From CAYUTA01 sp964447605 (GTDB lineage: Bacteria; Bacillota; Clostridia; Christensenellales; CAG-138), in the NCBI GenBank assembly GCA_964447605.1, contig CAYUTA010000006.1:17616-81615 (forward strand): a stretch of DNA of 64,000 bases, written 5' to 3'. The position numbers and the translations under genes were made by a program. How positions within the stretch are numbered: position 1 is the first letter of the stretch; each line of letters starts with the position of its first letter. The notes beneath the pieces were generated by a model. It was not told the DNA's origin. It did no database searches and saw only the letters and a program-made list of their open reading frames with translations. This document shows, piece by piece, positions 43,218 through 52,176 of this stretch.

Positions 43218-43553
43218 TCTCCGGTTGCGGTACGGCCGTGTTTTCTCCGCTTGTACAGGGCCGTGCGTACCGTCGGGCGCACATTGTTTAATTCCGCCAA
43301 ACGGGCCTGCTGCACGCCGCTTGTATAAACCGCAAAGGGCCACGATGGCGGGGCTGTCCGGAATCGAACGACAAAACCGGGCAGCCCCATTTTGTGTGTC
43401 AAAATGCGCTGAGTCTCTTGCTTCAGGCGGCGGCAAGCCCGGCCGACCGTCGGCGTTGCGCCTGCTTCCCCGGCCTTGCTTTTGTAACCATGCGCTGACT
43501 GATTTTTTTCTCCGGAAATTGTTATACTAGTTGAAAAAAGAGGAGAACCGATT
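43218..43553. other. Gap between NAGPA and Mop-like genes
   Basis: The gap contains the terminator at 43350-43394. A TATACT at 43523-43528 could be the -10 of the Mop-like gene, but I see no matching -35. Nothing else is recognisable. Confidence 0.5.
43350..43394 (+). terminator. Terminator of the NAGPA gene
   Basis: A 12-bp stem with one T:G pair (GGGGCTGTCCGG at 43350-43361 with 43377-43388), 15-base loop, followed by ATTTTG. Confidence 0.75.
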
Positions 43554-43766
43554 ATGAAAATCAGCGCCAGAAACCAATTGAAGGGAACCATCATCGATAT
43601 TCAGGAAGGTGCGGTCAACGGGATTGTCAAAATCGACATTGGCGGCGGCAATGTCATGCGCGCCACCATCTCCATCAGCGCCATCAGAGAACTGGGGCTT
43701 GCGGTCGATAAGCCGGCCTATGCCGTTGTAAAAGCGACCTCCGTTATGGTGGGCATTGACGAATAG
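43554..43766 (+). CDS. Mop-like molybdate-binding TOBE protein (molbindin)
   Basis: A 70-residue single TOBE/Mop domain: MKISARNQLKGTIIDIQEGA, GIVKIDIGGGNVMRATIS and AVVKATSVMVGID are the three conserved blocks. Such molbindins assemble as hexamers that hold molybdate or tungstate and buffer its supply for cofactor synthesis. In a window with three molybdenum hydroxylases this role is apt, although the gene stands alone. AGGAG lies 9 bases before the ATG. Confidence 0.93.
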   Translation: MKISARNQLKGTIIDIQEGAVNGIVKIDIGGGNVMRATISISAIRELGLAVDKPAYAVVKATSVMVGIDE

Positions 43767-44205
43767 GACCGTTCCCGCACGCCAAAATGGCCCGGGCCGC
43801 CGGATCGCGCCTAACCCTTTCGACAGGATCGCTGCAACTGGTTATTATGCGGTTTCAAGTATCGGGTAATCGCATTGTTTGCCGGGCCATGCCGTCCGTG
43901 AGGGGTCGCTACAGCGGGATTGTCCCGTCAATCCCCCACAAACAGCGCAGAGGCGTCCACGGAGTCCGCCAAAAACGGCGGCATGCAATTCAAGGTATCC
44001 TGAAATCTCGCTGTATAAAAACACCCATTCGCAAAAACGGGAACAGTCGCGTACGAGATCTGACGGCCGCCCTGCCGCTCAAAGGCCGATCAATCGCCCT
44101 GATTCTTTGTTCGTTGGGGCGACCAGAGCCACTTTCTTACCAGAGATTCACATCGCCGTATACATGCGAATAAACACTTTCCGCATCGTTCCCATATTGT
44201 GTACT
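43767..44205. other. Gap after the Mop-like gene
   Basis: About 440 bases without a credible gene. Open frames across it are arginine- and proline-rich with no family resemblance and no ribosome sites. No clear terminator for the Mop-like gene is visible. Confidence 0.45.
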
Positions 44206-44364
44206 ATGAATATTTTGTATTTGGCATCCGCAATAGCGGAGACAATTTCATGCGATATGACGGATGATGAACTGGCAATTGCTTCCGCGCTGGTCACGTC
44301 CATTGGCGATCAGCTTGCGCTCATCGCGGCCTGCCGCGCGACTTCTCCAGCCGCGGAAAATTGA
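44206..44364 (+). CDS. Small DUF6774-like protein
   Basis: A 52-residue frame starting MNILYLASAIAETISCDMTD and continuing DDELAIASALVTSIGDQLALIAA. This matches my recollection of the short clostridial DUF6774 pattern (helix, then DDELALLAA...LGD-L-TIAA). Its function is unknown. No good ribosome site precedes the ATG, and an in-frame ATG at 44164 would add 14 residues. It lies between the Mop-like gene and a regulator pair and is not obviously in an operon. Confidence 0.45.
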   Translation: MNILYLASAIAETISCDMTDDELAIASALVTSIGDQLALIAACRATSPAAEN

Positions 44365-44561
44365 TTTCCGCTGTTTTGGGATTGCGCGCTCGTCCGCGTT
44401 TCATCGGCGCGCTTCCTTTTGCCTGAATGGCGATGCCTGGAAAAATATATTCTCCGGTTGGCTGCCCTTCGATTACTCTAAAAAATACCGTGGTTCCTCT
44501 ATTTTGAAACAATTGTTCCATATAACGGACACTTTAGGCCAAAATGCTGGCATTGCCTCTT

Positions 44562-44589
44562 TTGACAATTTTTCTTATTGTCGTAATAT
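44562..44589 (+). promoter_or_regulatory. Promoter and operator of the XRE / Spo0A-C pair
   Basis: Consensus TTGACA (44562-44567) and TAATAT (44584-44589) at 16 bases. The spacer contains the inverted repeat GACAAT / ATTGTC (44564-44569 and 44577-44582), a likely operator for autoregulation. The transcript would start inside or just before the ribosome site. Confidence 0.65.
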
Positions 44590-44609
44590 GAAGAGGAGGG
44601 TTATTGTTC

Positions 44610-44972
44610 ATGTCGCTCAAAACAAATCTTTCTATGAATCTCAAGCGCCTCAGGGCTTTTCACAAACAGTCCCTTTCGGAATTCTCCGTTTCCGCCGGTA
44701 TCGGCAAGTCGTCGCTTCAAAGTCTTGAAAAGGGCAAGGGCAATCCCCGCCTCGATACGATCTCCACCATGGAGACAAGCCTTCATCTTAAGGAAGGCGC
44801 CCTGCTTTCCTCCCCGCCGGATACGCCGCTTCCGCCCCTCGACGCGTCCCACGTGCTGCTTTCCTGCGTCCCGGCGCTTCGCGATCTTCCGCCCGAAAGG
44901 CGTCCTGAAGCCTATCTCCTGCTTGACGGGGTTGCCAAACTCTTTGATAAGGAGCCGGGTCAGCAGCAATGA
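44610..44972 (+). CDS. XRE-family transcriptional regulator
   Basis: A 120-residue regulator with a lambda-repressor-like helix-turn-helix over residues 10-62: LKRLRAFHKQSLSEFSVSAG then IGKSSLQSLEKGKGNPRLDTI, where SLQSLEKG is the recognition-helix region. The remaining 55 residues are proline- and leucine-rich and could dimerise. The start is the ATG 9 bases behind GAGGAGGG; a TTG two codons upstream is too close to the site. It overlaps the following Spo0A-C gene by four bases (ATGA), and a palindrome sits between its promoter hexamers. Confidence 0.88.
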   Translation: MSLKTNLSMNLKRLRAFHKQSLSEFSVSAGIGKSSLQSLEKGKGNPRLDTISTMETSLHLKEGALLSSPPDTPLPPLDASHVLLSCVPALRDLPPERRPEAYLLLDGVAKLFDKEPGQQQ

Positions 44973-45298
44973 ACGATCAGATTACGCAGTTACTGTTTAA
45001 CGTCGGCTTCTGCGCCGCATATACCGGCTTTCCCTATCTCTCGTATGCCATCGCGCTCGCAGCGTCCGACGAGACATGCCTGCGCAGACTTACAAAGCGC
45101 CTCTATCCGGAGGTGGCCCAACATTTCGGCGTTTCCGTTTCGGCCGCCGAACAGGCCATGCGCTTTCTGCTGCGCTGCTTTTGGGACAGCGGAAACGTTC
45201 CGTTGCTCGAACAGCGCATCTGCTATCCTTTTAATTTCCGGCCATATACCGGCGAGTTCATCGGCATTCTCGCCGTCTATTTTCGCACCCTGGCATGA
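44969..45298 (+). CDS. Stand-alone Spo0A C-terminal-domain-like protein
   Basis: A 109-residue protein that reads like the DNA-binding domain of Spo0A without a receiver: YTGFPYLSYAIALAASDETC, then LRRLTKRLYPEVAQHFGVSV, SAAEQAMRFLLRCFWDSGN and a final EFIGILAVYF. Order and spacing of G-x2-YL, TK-LYP, the helix-turn-helix and the W-x2-GN turn match Spo0A. Residues of the recognition helix are diverged. It lacks any phosphoacceptor, so control would have to come through its level or through the XRE partner encoded just upstream in an ATGA overlap. Confidence 0.75.
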   Translation: MNDQITQLLFNVGFCAAYTGFPYLSYAIALAASDETCLRRLTKRLYPEVAQHFGVSVSAAEQAMRFLLRCFWDSGNVPLLEQRICYPFNFRPYTGEFIGILAVYFRTLA

Positions 45299-45637
45299 GA
45301 TCGCCTTGCTCATAGGCGTCCGCTTTGCGCGCCCGGCGGTTCCACGGCCGGGGCCGTTCCTGTTTTCTCATGCCCGTACACACGGTTTGCGCAGAAACGA
45401 ACCGGCCGGCAATGTTTTGCAAAACGGTTTTGGAGGAATGCGTCCCCCATCCCCGGCCATGCCGGCAAATCCGGTACGCCGCGCGGCCCGGCATCTGAAC
45501 GACCCCGGCGAAGGTAAACTGCAGCCGCTTTGTAAAAGGCGGTTCCGTCCTGCGCGCCCGGCGCTACGCCGACTGATGATGACACAGCGATCCGCCAAAA
45601 TGGGCTGTATTCGGCGGTCCGGATTACATGGTTCAGG
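45299..45637. other. Gap between Spo0A-C-like gene and hydroxylase set B
   Basis: These 339 bases separate convergent genes. I see only short stems without U-runs and no credible coding frame. Confidence 0.45.
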
Positions 45638-46114
45638 CTATGGCCGCCCGATGCGCAGCCCAGCCTGCTCGATGGCGTTGACGATGGGAATGTAGCCCGT
45701 GCAGCGGCACAGGTTGCCCGCGACCGCCCGGCGGATTTCCTCGCGCGTGGGATGCGGGTTTTTGAGCAAAAGGGCATATGCGCTCATAATAAAGCCCGGC
45801 GTGCAGAAGCCGCACTGCACCGCGTCGCCTTCCACAAAACAGTCCTGCAAAATATGCCCGATCTGCGTCTGGCTCATGCCTTCGATGGTCATGATATCCG
45901 CGCCCTGCATCTGGCCCGCGATGACCAGACAGCTCGTCACGGCCTCGCCGTTGATGACGACCGTGCACGCGCCGCACTCGCCAACGCCGCAGCCCTCCTT
46001 GGTTCCGGTCAGGCCAAGGTCATTGCGCAGCACGTCGACCATGCGCTTGTTCGGTTCGGTCAATACGGCGCAGGGCTTTCCGTTAAGCGTAAACGAGAGT
46101 TCGATCTTACGCAT
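45638..46114 (-). CDS. Molybdenum hydroxylase [2Fe-2S] subunit (set B)
   Basis: A 158-residue iron-sulfur subunit with GCGVGECGACTVVING in the ferredoxin-like half and QCGFCTPGFIM plus GNLCRCTGYIPIV in the helical half, giving eight cluster cysteines. It is the last gene of the Mo, FAD, Fe-S set B, an order different from set A. The ATG at 46114 lies 8 bases behind GGGAGG and overlaps the end of the FAD gene. No strong terminator follows. Confidence 0.92.
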   Translation of the reverse strand: MRKIELSFTLNGKPCAVLTEPNKRMVDVLRNDLGLTGTKEGCGVGECGACTVVINGEAVTSCLVIAGQMQGADIMTIEGMSQTQIGHILQDCFVEGDAVQCGFCTPGFIMSAYALLLKNPHPTREEIRRAVAGNLCRCTGYIPIVNAIEQAGLRIGRP

Positions 46115-46979
46115 GGACGACACCTCCCAGCAGATTGGTTAAAATACGCTCGCACAGCCGCCTGCAGACGGGCTGCTTATAGGTCGTCGAAGGCCGGATC
46201 CCGGCGATCTCGGGGATTTTATCGGACAGCTTTTCGGCAACCAGCGCAATATCCGCCCGTTCCGGCTTCCTGCCGAGCAGCAGCGCGTTAACGTCCGGGA
46301 AAACCAGCGGCTTGGGGAACGTCGCCCCCATCGTCATGACAAACCGCGTGACCACGCCGCGCTCGTCGGTTGCAAGCACAGTGGCGATGGTCATGCGCGA
46401 AATTGAGAGCGCCTTACGCCTCCCGATCTTGGTAAAATCGGTCGTTACCCGTTCCGGCAGCTTGTTAAAGACGATCTGCGTGAGAATGTCCCGGTCGGAA
46501 AGCGTCGTGCGGTAGGGCCTCTCGATGAGTTCCTCCAGCGTCAGCACGCGTTCTTCGCCAAGCCGGTTGACGACGACCCGCGCGCCGAGCACGGCCAACG
46601 CGGCCAGCGAGTCCGCCGCGGGGGAGGCGTTGGCAAGATTGCCGCCGATGGTCGCATGGTTGCGGATTTGCAGCGATCCGACGGTCTCGCACGCGTCGGA
46701 AAGCACCGGCGCATACCGCCTGACAAGCGGGGATTGCGCAATCTGCGCATGCGTAACACCCGCGCCGATCATAAGCTCGCCGCCGCACTCCCCGATAGAG
46801 CACAGCTCCGGCAGCCCAAAAATATCGACCACGGTGTGGCCGCTGTAGCGGCCGCCTTCGCGCGCGTTGACCAGCACGTCCGTGCCGCCGGCCAGCAGCA
46901 GCGTTTTTCCCGGCGTATCCCTGAGCGCGTCGATCGCCGCCTGCAGGCTGCCCGCCTTGATATAGTCGAAAAATTCCAT
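46107..46979 (-). CDS. Molybdenum hydroxylase FAD-binding subunit (set B)
   Basis: A 290-residue CoxM/XdhB-type subunit with LLAGGTDVLVNAREGG (FAD phosphate loop, about residue 33), a central LQIRNHATIGGNLANASPA block and a C-terminal CO-dehydrogenase flavoprotein domain. The start is the ATG at 46979 behind GGAGGG, one base after the stop of the molybdenum subunit. It should accept electrons from the set B iron-sulfur subunit. Confidence 0.92.
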   Translation of the reverse strand: MEFFDYIKAGSLQAAIDALRDTPGKTLLLAGGTDVLVNAREGGRYSGHTVVDIFGLPELCSIGECGGELMIGAGVTHAQIAQSPLVRRYAPVLSDACETVGSLQIRNHATIGGNLANASPAADSLAALAVLGARVVVNRLGEERVLTLEELIERPYRTTLSDRDILTQIVFNKLPERVTTDFTKIGRRKALSISRMTIATVLATDERGVVTRFVMTMGATFPKPLVFPDVNALLLGRKPERADIALVAEKLSDKIPEIAGIRPSTTYKQPVCRRLCERILTNLLGGVVHA

Positions 46980-46980
46980 C

Positions 46981-49287
46981 TTAGCGTCCCTCCCCGGTTG
47001 CGTTGGCCGCATGGAACACGCGGTCGAGATCGGCTGGAAGCTCCCGGATCAACCCGGCCTTTCCCAGCGCGTGGTTGACCGCGCAGAGGAGCGCCGCCGC
47101 GCCCGGCTCCGTAGCGGGCTCGCCCATCGAGCGGCCGCCAAACGCGGAGCGCGGGTCGGGATGCTCGTCAAGGATGGGCAGGTTGTCGTCCGGCACGTCC
47201 AGCGCGGTTGGCACAAGATAATTTTCAAAATTGAGGTTTTTGAGCGCGGACGTCTTCGTGTTGTGACCGAGGTCCTCGATCAGACCCATGCCCTGCGCCA
47301 TTGCCAGGCCGCCGTAAATCTGCCCCTTGACCATCGTGGGATTCATTGCGCGGCCCATATCGTGGCAGCCGACCATGCGGATGACCGTAACCGCGCCGGT
47401 ATCGAGATCAACCTCGACCTCCGCGGCGTGGCACGAATAGGTATAGGTGTAAAACGGCTCGCCAAAGTTTCCGTCCCAGTCGAGCGCAGGGACTACGTAG
47501 GTTCCCGTTGCCATTGGCGTAAGGTTGGCCTTGAAACAGGCGCGGACCGCTTCGTCAAACGAGATATCCCCATCGGTAAACCGCACCCGGTCGTTTTCAA
47601 AAACGATGTCGTCTACGGGCTTGCCGCAGGCCCTGCGCACGCCTTCGGCAAGAATCCCCTGCACGCGCTTGCACGCGTCCCGAATGGCGCCGCCGCCAAG
47701 CAGCGTCCCGCGCGAGGCGATGCATGCGCCCGTCATGGGGGAGCGCGAGGTGTCCGTCTCGCCGAGCGTGATGCGTGAGAACCGCACGCCCATCCCTTCT
47801 GCGGCCATCATGGCCTGGCAGGTGCGCAGGCCCTGTCCAAGCTCGGTCAGGCCGATATTGACATGTACGCTGCCGTCTTCCAGCACCTCGACAACCGCGC
47901 GGCTGACGTCATGCCCGTTTCCGTCGGCGCCGATGCTTGCACCGCGCATGCTGCACGCAATGCCAACGCCGCGACGAATTCTGCGGCCATCCCGGTTTTC
48001 CTCGCTGTACTGCGCCCACTTGCGGTCAAAGTCCAGCTCCGCGGCCGCCTTCTCCATCACGGAACGGATGCTGACCTCATGGAAGTCAAGCTTATGTCCG
48101 CATGGGCTGACGTCGCCCGTTTCCAGCAGATTTTTGCGGCGCAGCTGCGCAGGCGACACGTTCAGCCTTTCGGCCATTTCGTCCATCGCGCTTTCAAGCG
48201 CAAAAATCGCCTGCGGCGTACCGAAGCCGCGCATCGAGCCGGTATGGACGTTGTTGGTCAGCACGCTGGTCGCGCTGTAATCCACATGGTCCAGCCGATA
48301 GGGGCCGGGGCCGAGCGTCGCGGCTTTATACATGACCGGCGGCGACATATTGATGTATGCGCCCGCGTCGCTGACCGCGGCGACCTGCAGGGCGGTCAGC
48401 GTCCCGTCCCGCCTTGCCCCCAGCCGCACGTCAAACTCAAACGGATGCCGCTTATAGCTCTCCAGTATCGACTCCTCCCGCGTAAGCGTATACTGCGCGG
48501 GCCGGCCGGTCCTGAGCGCAATCAGCCCCGCGCGCACGGCGAGGGATTCAACGGATTCGATCTTCCCGCCGAACGAGCCGCCGATGACACTGGGCTTGAC
48601 AATCACCTGCGCCATGGGCAAATTGAGCATACGCGCCACCGAAACACGCAGGTTGTAGGGCGCCTGCGAGGAGCCGTAGACCGTCAACTCCGGCCGGATG
48701 GGGCTGGGCGCGACGGTTACGGACTCCGGCTCGATATAGGCGTGCTCGACAAAGCCGGTTTCGTAATGCGATTCCACTATAACGTCGGAGGCGGCAAAGC
48801 CTTCCTCAACCCTGCCTTTTATAACGTGGACGTTGCCGCAGACGTTGTTTGGATAGTCCGGGTTGATGACCTGATCGCTCTGCATTGCCGCCCTTGGCGT
48901 GGCAAGGATGGGCAGTTCTTCATATTCGGCGGTCACAAGCTTTGCCGCCGCGTTTGCCTGCTCCTGCGTTTCGGCTGCTACAACGGCGATGACGTCGCCG
49001 AGAAAGCGTGTTTTGTCGCATACGAGCGCATATTGGTCAACAAAAATTTCACCAAACATCTTTTCGCCCGGGATGTCCTGCCCCGTTATCACGCACGCCA
49101 CGCCCGGCGCGCGCTCGGCAGCCGAGGTGTCGACGGACAGAAGCCTGGCGTGCGGATGCTTTGCATGCACGCCCTTACAGTACAACAGGTCCGGCAGGCG
49201 GATATCCGCGCCGAATACCGCGCGCCCGGTAACTTTTGCGCGCGCATCGATTCGTTCAACCGACGTGCCAACGGTTTGCATGTTCAC
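46981..49287 (-). CDS. Xanthine dehydrogenase-family molybdenum-binding subunit (set B)
   Basis: A 768-residue large subunit. Motifs are IGGSFGGKIE (cofactor loop), GSMRGFGTPQ, GLTELGQG and GGRSMGEPATEPGA with the catalytic glutamate. These differ from set A in the residues around the cofactor loop and the C-terminal glutamate, suggesting another substrate. The best start is GTG 49287, 9 bases behind GGGAGGG; an ATG two codons later has a 15-base spacing. The promoter at 49348-49376 has the same hexamers as that of the FdrA operon. The gene is divergent from a cytosine-deaminase-like gene. Confidence 0.9.
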   Translation of the reverse strand: MNMQTVGTSVERIDARAKVTGRAVFGADIRLPDLLYCKGVHAKHPHARLLSVDTSAAERAPGVACVITGQDIPGEKMFGEIFVDQYALVCDKTRFLGDVIAVVAAETQEQANAAAKLVTAEYEELPILATPRAAMQSDQVINPDYPNNVCGNVHVIKGRVEEGFAASDVIVESHYETGFVEHAYIEPESVTVAPSPIRPELTVYGSSQAPYNLRVSVARMLNLPMAQVIVKPSVIGGSFGGKIESVESLAVRAGLIALRTGRPAQYTLTREESILESYKRHPFEFDVRLGARRDGTLTALQVAAVSDAGAYINMSPPVMYKAATLGPGPYRLDHVDYSATSVLTNNVHTGSMRGFGTPQAIFALESAMDEMAERLNVSPAQLRRKNLLETGDVSPCGHKLDFHEVSIRSVMEKAAAELDFDRKWAQYSEENRDGRRIRRGVGIACSMRGASIGADGNGHDVSRAVVEVLEDGSVHVNIGLTELGQGLRTCQAMMAAEGMGVRFSRITLGETDTSRSPMTGACIASRGTLLGGGAIRDACKRVQGILAEGVRRACGKPVDDIVFENDRVRFTDGDISFDEAVRACFKANLTPMATGTYVVPALDWDGNFGEPFYTYTYSCHAAEVEVDLDTGAVTVIRMVGCHDMGRAMNPTMVKGQIYGGLAMAQGMGLIEDLGHNTKTSALKNLNFENYLVPTALDVPDDNLPILDEHPDPRSAFGGRSMGEPATEPGAAALLCAVNHALGKAGLIRELPADLDRVFHAANATGEGR

Positions 49288-49347
49288 TTGCTGCGTCCCT
49301 CCCCGATCAGTTCCTATATCAAAAGACATGTGCGTTTTTACAAATCC

Positions 49348-49376
49348 ATTGTAACTAATTTCATGAAGGTTGTCCA
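49348..49376 (-). promoter_or_regulatory. Promoter of hydroxylase set B
   Basis: Minus-strand TGGACA (49371-49376), 17-base spacer, TACAAT (49348-49353), with a TTCATGAA palindrome inside the spacer. Confidence 0.7.
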
Positions 49377-49457
49377 TATCAAAAAGCTGGATTCTGAAAA
49401 AACTTTTTTTGCTTAAATTTTAGTTAAAACATCGATTCCCACTGATGCTTTGCCATC

Positions 49458-49486
49458 TTGCATTCGGGTGCGCGATGTGCTAGAAT
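49458..49486 (+). promoter_or_regulatory. Promoter of the cytosine-deaminase-like gene
   Basis: TTGCAT (49458-49463), 17-base spacer, TAGAAT (49481-49486), about 80 bases before the start codon. Confidence 0.6.
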
Positions 49487-49569
49487 ACAATTATAAATTT
49501 GGATTGAAAACAATCATTTTCTTTTTTTCGCGTAACCGATTACAAATACATTTCAGGAGGGAACCACTC

Positions 49570-50805
49570 ATGCAGCTGTTGCTCAAAAATGCCAAACTGC
49601 GGAACAACGAAGAACTTGTCGACATCGCCGTAGACAACGGGCGCATTGCGCAAATCGGGCCGTCGCTTTCCCTGGAAGCCGAAACCGTGCTCGACGCAAA
49701 GGGCGCGCTTGTCACGCCGTCGTTCATCGATCCGCACATCCATCTGGACAAGGTGAACATCTTTGACGTTGTGCGCAAGAACGAATCCGGCACGCTCAGG
49801 GAGGCCATCGAGATTATCTGGGATAAGAAAAAGACCTATACCACGGAGGACATTCTGACCCGTTCCGAGGACGTGCTGCTCAAAGCGCTCAAAAACGGCA
49901 CGCTCCACATGCGTTCGCACGTGGACGTGGACACCATCGGCGGGCTGAAACCGCTCGGGGGCGTTGTCGCGCTGCGCGAAAAGTACCGTCATGTGATGGA
50001 TATCCAGATCGTCGCGTTCCCGCAGGAGGGCATCGTAAAGGACCCCGGCTGTGACCGGCTCATGTGGGAGGCGATGGAGCACGGCGCGGACGTGGTCGGC
50101 GGCATGCCCGCCAACGAGATTCGCCCGGACGATTCGCGCGCGCACGTCAAGCTTTGCTTTGATATTGCCGAAAAATATAACGCGGACATCGATATGCACG
50201 TTGACGAGACGGACGACCCGTTCTACCGCACGCTGGAGATGATTGCCGACGAGGCGCTGCGCCGCGGCTACATCGGCCGTGTGACGGCGGGGCATACCTG
50301 CGCGCTGGCGGCCTACGACGACCATTACGCGGCCTATGTCATCGACAAGGTCGCGCGGGCGGGCATCCATATCATCACCAACCCCGTTACCAACCTCATG
50401 CTCCAGGGCCGGCTGGACAAGCAGCCCATCCGCCGCGGCATTACGCGTGTCAAGGAGCTGCTCGAGGCGGGCGTGACCGTCAGCTTCGGCCAGGACTGCG
50501 TCAAGGATACGTTCTATCCCTACGGCAGCGCAGACATGCTTCAGGTCGCCAATGTGACCGCGCACGCCGCACAGATGAGCCTGCCGCCTGAAATCGAGAA
50601 GGTGTACGACATGATTACCACCGACGCGGCCGGAATTCTCAAGCTGGACGATTACGGCCTTGCCGTTGGCAGGAAAGCCGATCTGGTCGTCGTCAACGCA
50701 CAGGATGCGCGCGACGCAATCCGACTCACGCCGGAGCGCCTGTTCGTCATCCGCGAGGGGAAGGTGGTGGCCAGAACCGCCGTCAGCACGGAACTTGCCA
50801 TCTAG
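49570..50805 (+). CDS. Cytosine-deaminase-like amidohydrolase
   Basis: A 411-residue metal-dependent amidohydrolase of the CodA group. Metal ligands appear as DPHIHLDKV (about residue 57), a central SHVDVD, MHVDETDD, the histidine in TAGHTCAL and the aspartate in SFGQDCVKD. Members remove the amino group of cytosine, isocytosine, creatinine or triazine-type rings. The start is ATG 49570 behind AGGAGGG. It is divergent from hydroxylase set B, with separate promoters, and shares a bidirectional terminator with the aminotransferase gene. I would call it CodA-like rather than assign the substrate. Confidence 0.88.
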   Translation: MQLLLKNAKLRNNEELVDIAVDNGRIAQIGPSLSLEAETVLDAKGALVTPSFIDPHIHLDKVNIFDVVRKNESGTLREAIEIIWDKKKTYTTEDILTRSEDVLLKALKNGTLHMRSHVDVDTIGGLKPLGGVVALREKYRHVMDIQIVAFPQEGIVKDPGCDRLMWEAMEHGADVVGGMPANEIRPDDSRAHVKLCFDIAEKYNADIDMHVDETDDPFYRTLEMIADEALRRGYIGRVTAGHTCALAAYDDHYAAYVIDKVARAGIHIITNPVTNLMLQGRLDKQPIRRGITRVKELLEAGVTVSFGQDCVKDTFYPYGSADMLQVANVTAHAAQMSLPPEIEKVYDMITTDAAGILKLDDYGLAVGRKADLVVVNAQDARDAIRLTPERLFVIREGKVVARTAVSTELAI

Positions 50806-50846
50806 CTGTGCAAAAGAGCCGACCAACCGGCAAATGGAATTGCGTG

Positions 50847-50885
50847 GACAAAATGAGACGGCCGCAAGCGGCCGTCTCATTGCTC
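50847..50885. terminator. Bidirectional terminator
   Basis: Perfect 12-bp stem (50853-50864 with 50869-50880) with a four-base CAAG loop. On the minus strand it is followed by TTTTG, serving the aminotransferase operon; it also lies just after the plus-strand amidohydrolase. Confidence 0.8.
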
Positions 50886-50903
50886 TGTGCCGGGTTCTGC
50901 GCG

Positions 50904-52172
50904 TCAGCTGAGCAGCTTGTCAAGCGCGGCGAGCTTCAGACTGGTCATAAAGACCCTGAGCGCCTGTTCCAGTTCGGATAGCGGCGGATAGCTCGGCGCA
51001 ATGCGGATGTTGCTGTCCACCGGGTCCGCGCCGCCGGGATAGGTCGCGCCCGCGCCGGTCATGGTTACGCCCGCGGCCTTGCAGTAGGCAAGCGCGGCCC
51101 CGGCCGTGCCGGGCATGGCGTTGAGGCTGACGAAATAGCCGCCCCTGGGCCTGTTCCATTCCGCGATGCCGAGCGGCGCAATCTCGCGTTCCAATGCGGC
51201 GAGCACCGCGTCAAACTTGGGCTTGAGCATGGCCGCATGCCTTTGCATATGCATAAGCGTACCCGCACGGTCCTTGAGGAAGCGCACATGCATGAGCTGA
51301 TTGATCTTGTCGTAACCGATGGTTTGGTAGCTCATGAGCTTGAGCACGTATTTAAGGTTGTCCTCGCTCGTAGCCATGCACGAAACGCCCGCGCCCGCAA
51401 AGGTCACCTTGCTGGTGGAAGCAAACTCGTATACCAGGTCGGGATTGCCCGCCTCCCGGCAGATGGCCAGAATATCGGGGAACGGCTCGTCCGCGCCGTC
51501 AAACGTATGGATGCAATAGGCGTTGTCCCACATCAGCGCAAAGTCGGGCGCGGCGGGACGCATGGCAGCGATGCGGCGGCAGGCGGTCTCGCCGTACACA
51601 TAGCCGTCCGGATTGGAAAACTTCGGCACGCACCACATCCCCTTGACCGCCGGGTCCTTGATCTGCGCCTCCACCACATCCATATCCGGGCCGTCGGCGG
51701 TGAGCGGAATCGGTATGAGCTCCATGCCAAACGACAGCGAAAGGTTGAAGTGCCTGTCATAGCCGGGGTACGGGCAGAGGAATTTCACAGTCCCCTCCTG
51801 CGACCACGGACGCGCGGAATGCATCAGGCCGTGCGTATAGGCCCTGGCAATCAGATCGTACATCAGATTCAGGCTGGCGTTTCCGCCGATCATCACCTCT
51901 TCGGGCCGGCAGCAAAGAAGCTCGGCAAACAGCTTCCGGCAGCTTGGCAGACCCGCCAGCTCGCCATAATTACGCACGTCCGCGCCGTCGCAGATGAAGT
52001 TTCCGTCGTCGAGCGTATGGAGCATCGCGTCGGACAGGGCGACCTGCCCGGCTTCCGGCTTGCCGCGCGCAAGGTTAAGCGCCAGGTTCAGGTCCTTGAG
52101 CGCTTCATAATCCGCCTTGACGCGCGCGTATTCGGCGCGAAGCTGTTCGGGATTCATCTGTGTATACCGCAT
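50904..52172 (-). CDS. PLP-dependent class I aminotransferase (aspartate-aminotransferase-like)
   Basis: A 422-residue fold-type I enzyme. It has the substrate loop NLARGKPEAGQ near residue 33, NASLNLMYDLI, the cofactor-stacking aromatic region FLCPYPGYDRHF, the MWDNAYCIHTF segment with the pyridine-nitrogen aspartate, and the Schiff-base lysine in FASTSKVTFAG. This pattern is the branch often annotated as aspartate aminotransferase Ic. It is the last gene of the adeC/hydroxylase C operon, 4 bases after the iron-sulfur gene, behind AAGGAG. It might transaminate an amino acid product of ring breakdown or supply nitrogen handling; the amino donor is unknown. Confidence 0.88.
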   Translation of the reverse strand: MRYTQMNPEQLRAEYARVKADYEALKDLNLALNLARGKPEAGQVALSDAMLHTLDDGNFICDGADVRNYGELAGLPSCRKLFAELLCCRPEEVMIGGNASLNLMYDLIARAYTHGLMHSARPWSQEGTVKFLCPYPGYDRHFNLSLSFGMELIPIPLTADGPDMDVVEAQIKDPAVKGMWCVPKFSNPDGYVYGETACRRIAAMRPAAPDFALMWDNAYCIHTFDGADEPFPDILAICREAGNPDLVYEFASTSKVTFAGAGVSCMATSEDNLKYVLKLMSYQTIGYDKINQLMHVRFLKDRAGTLMHMQRHAAMLKPKFDAVLAALEREIAPLGIAEWNRPRGGYFVSLNAMPGTAGAALAYCKAAGVTMTGAGATYPGGADPVDSNIRIAPSYPPLSELEQALRVFMTSLKLAALDKLLS

Positions 52173-52176
52173 CTGC

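Noticed and set aside
43787..44173. 128-codon frame after the Mop-like gene
   Set aside because: Low-complexity, arginine-rich, no ribosome site; treated as non-coding.
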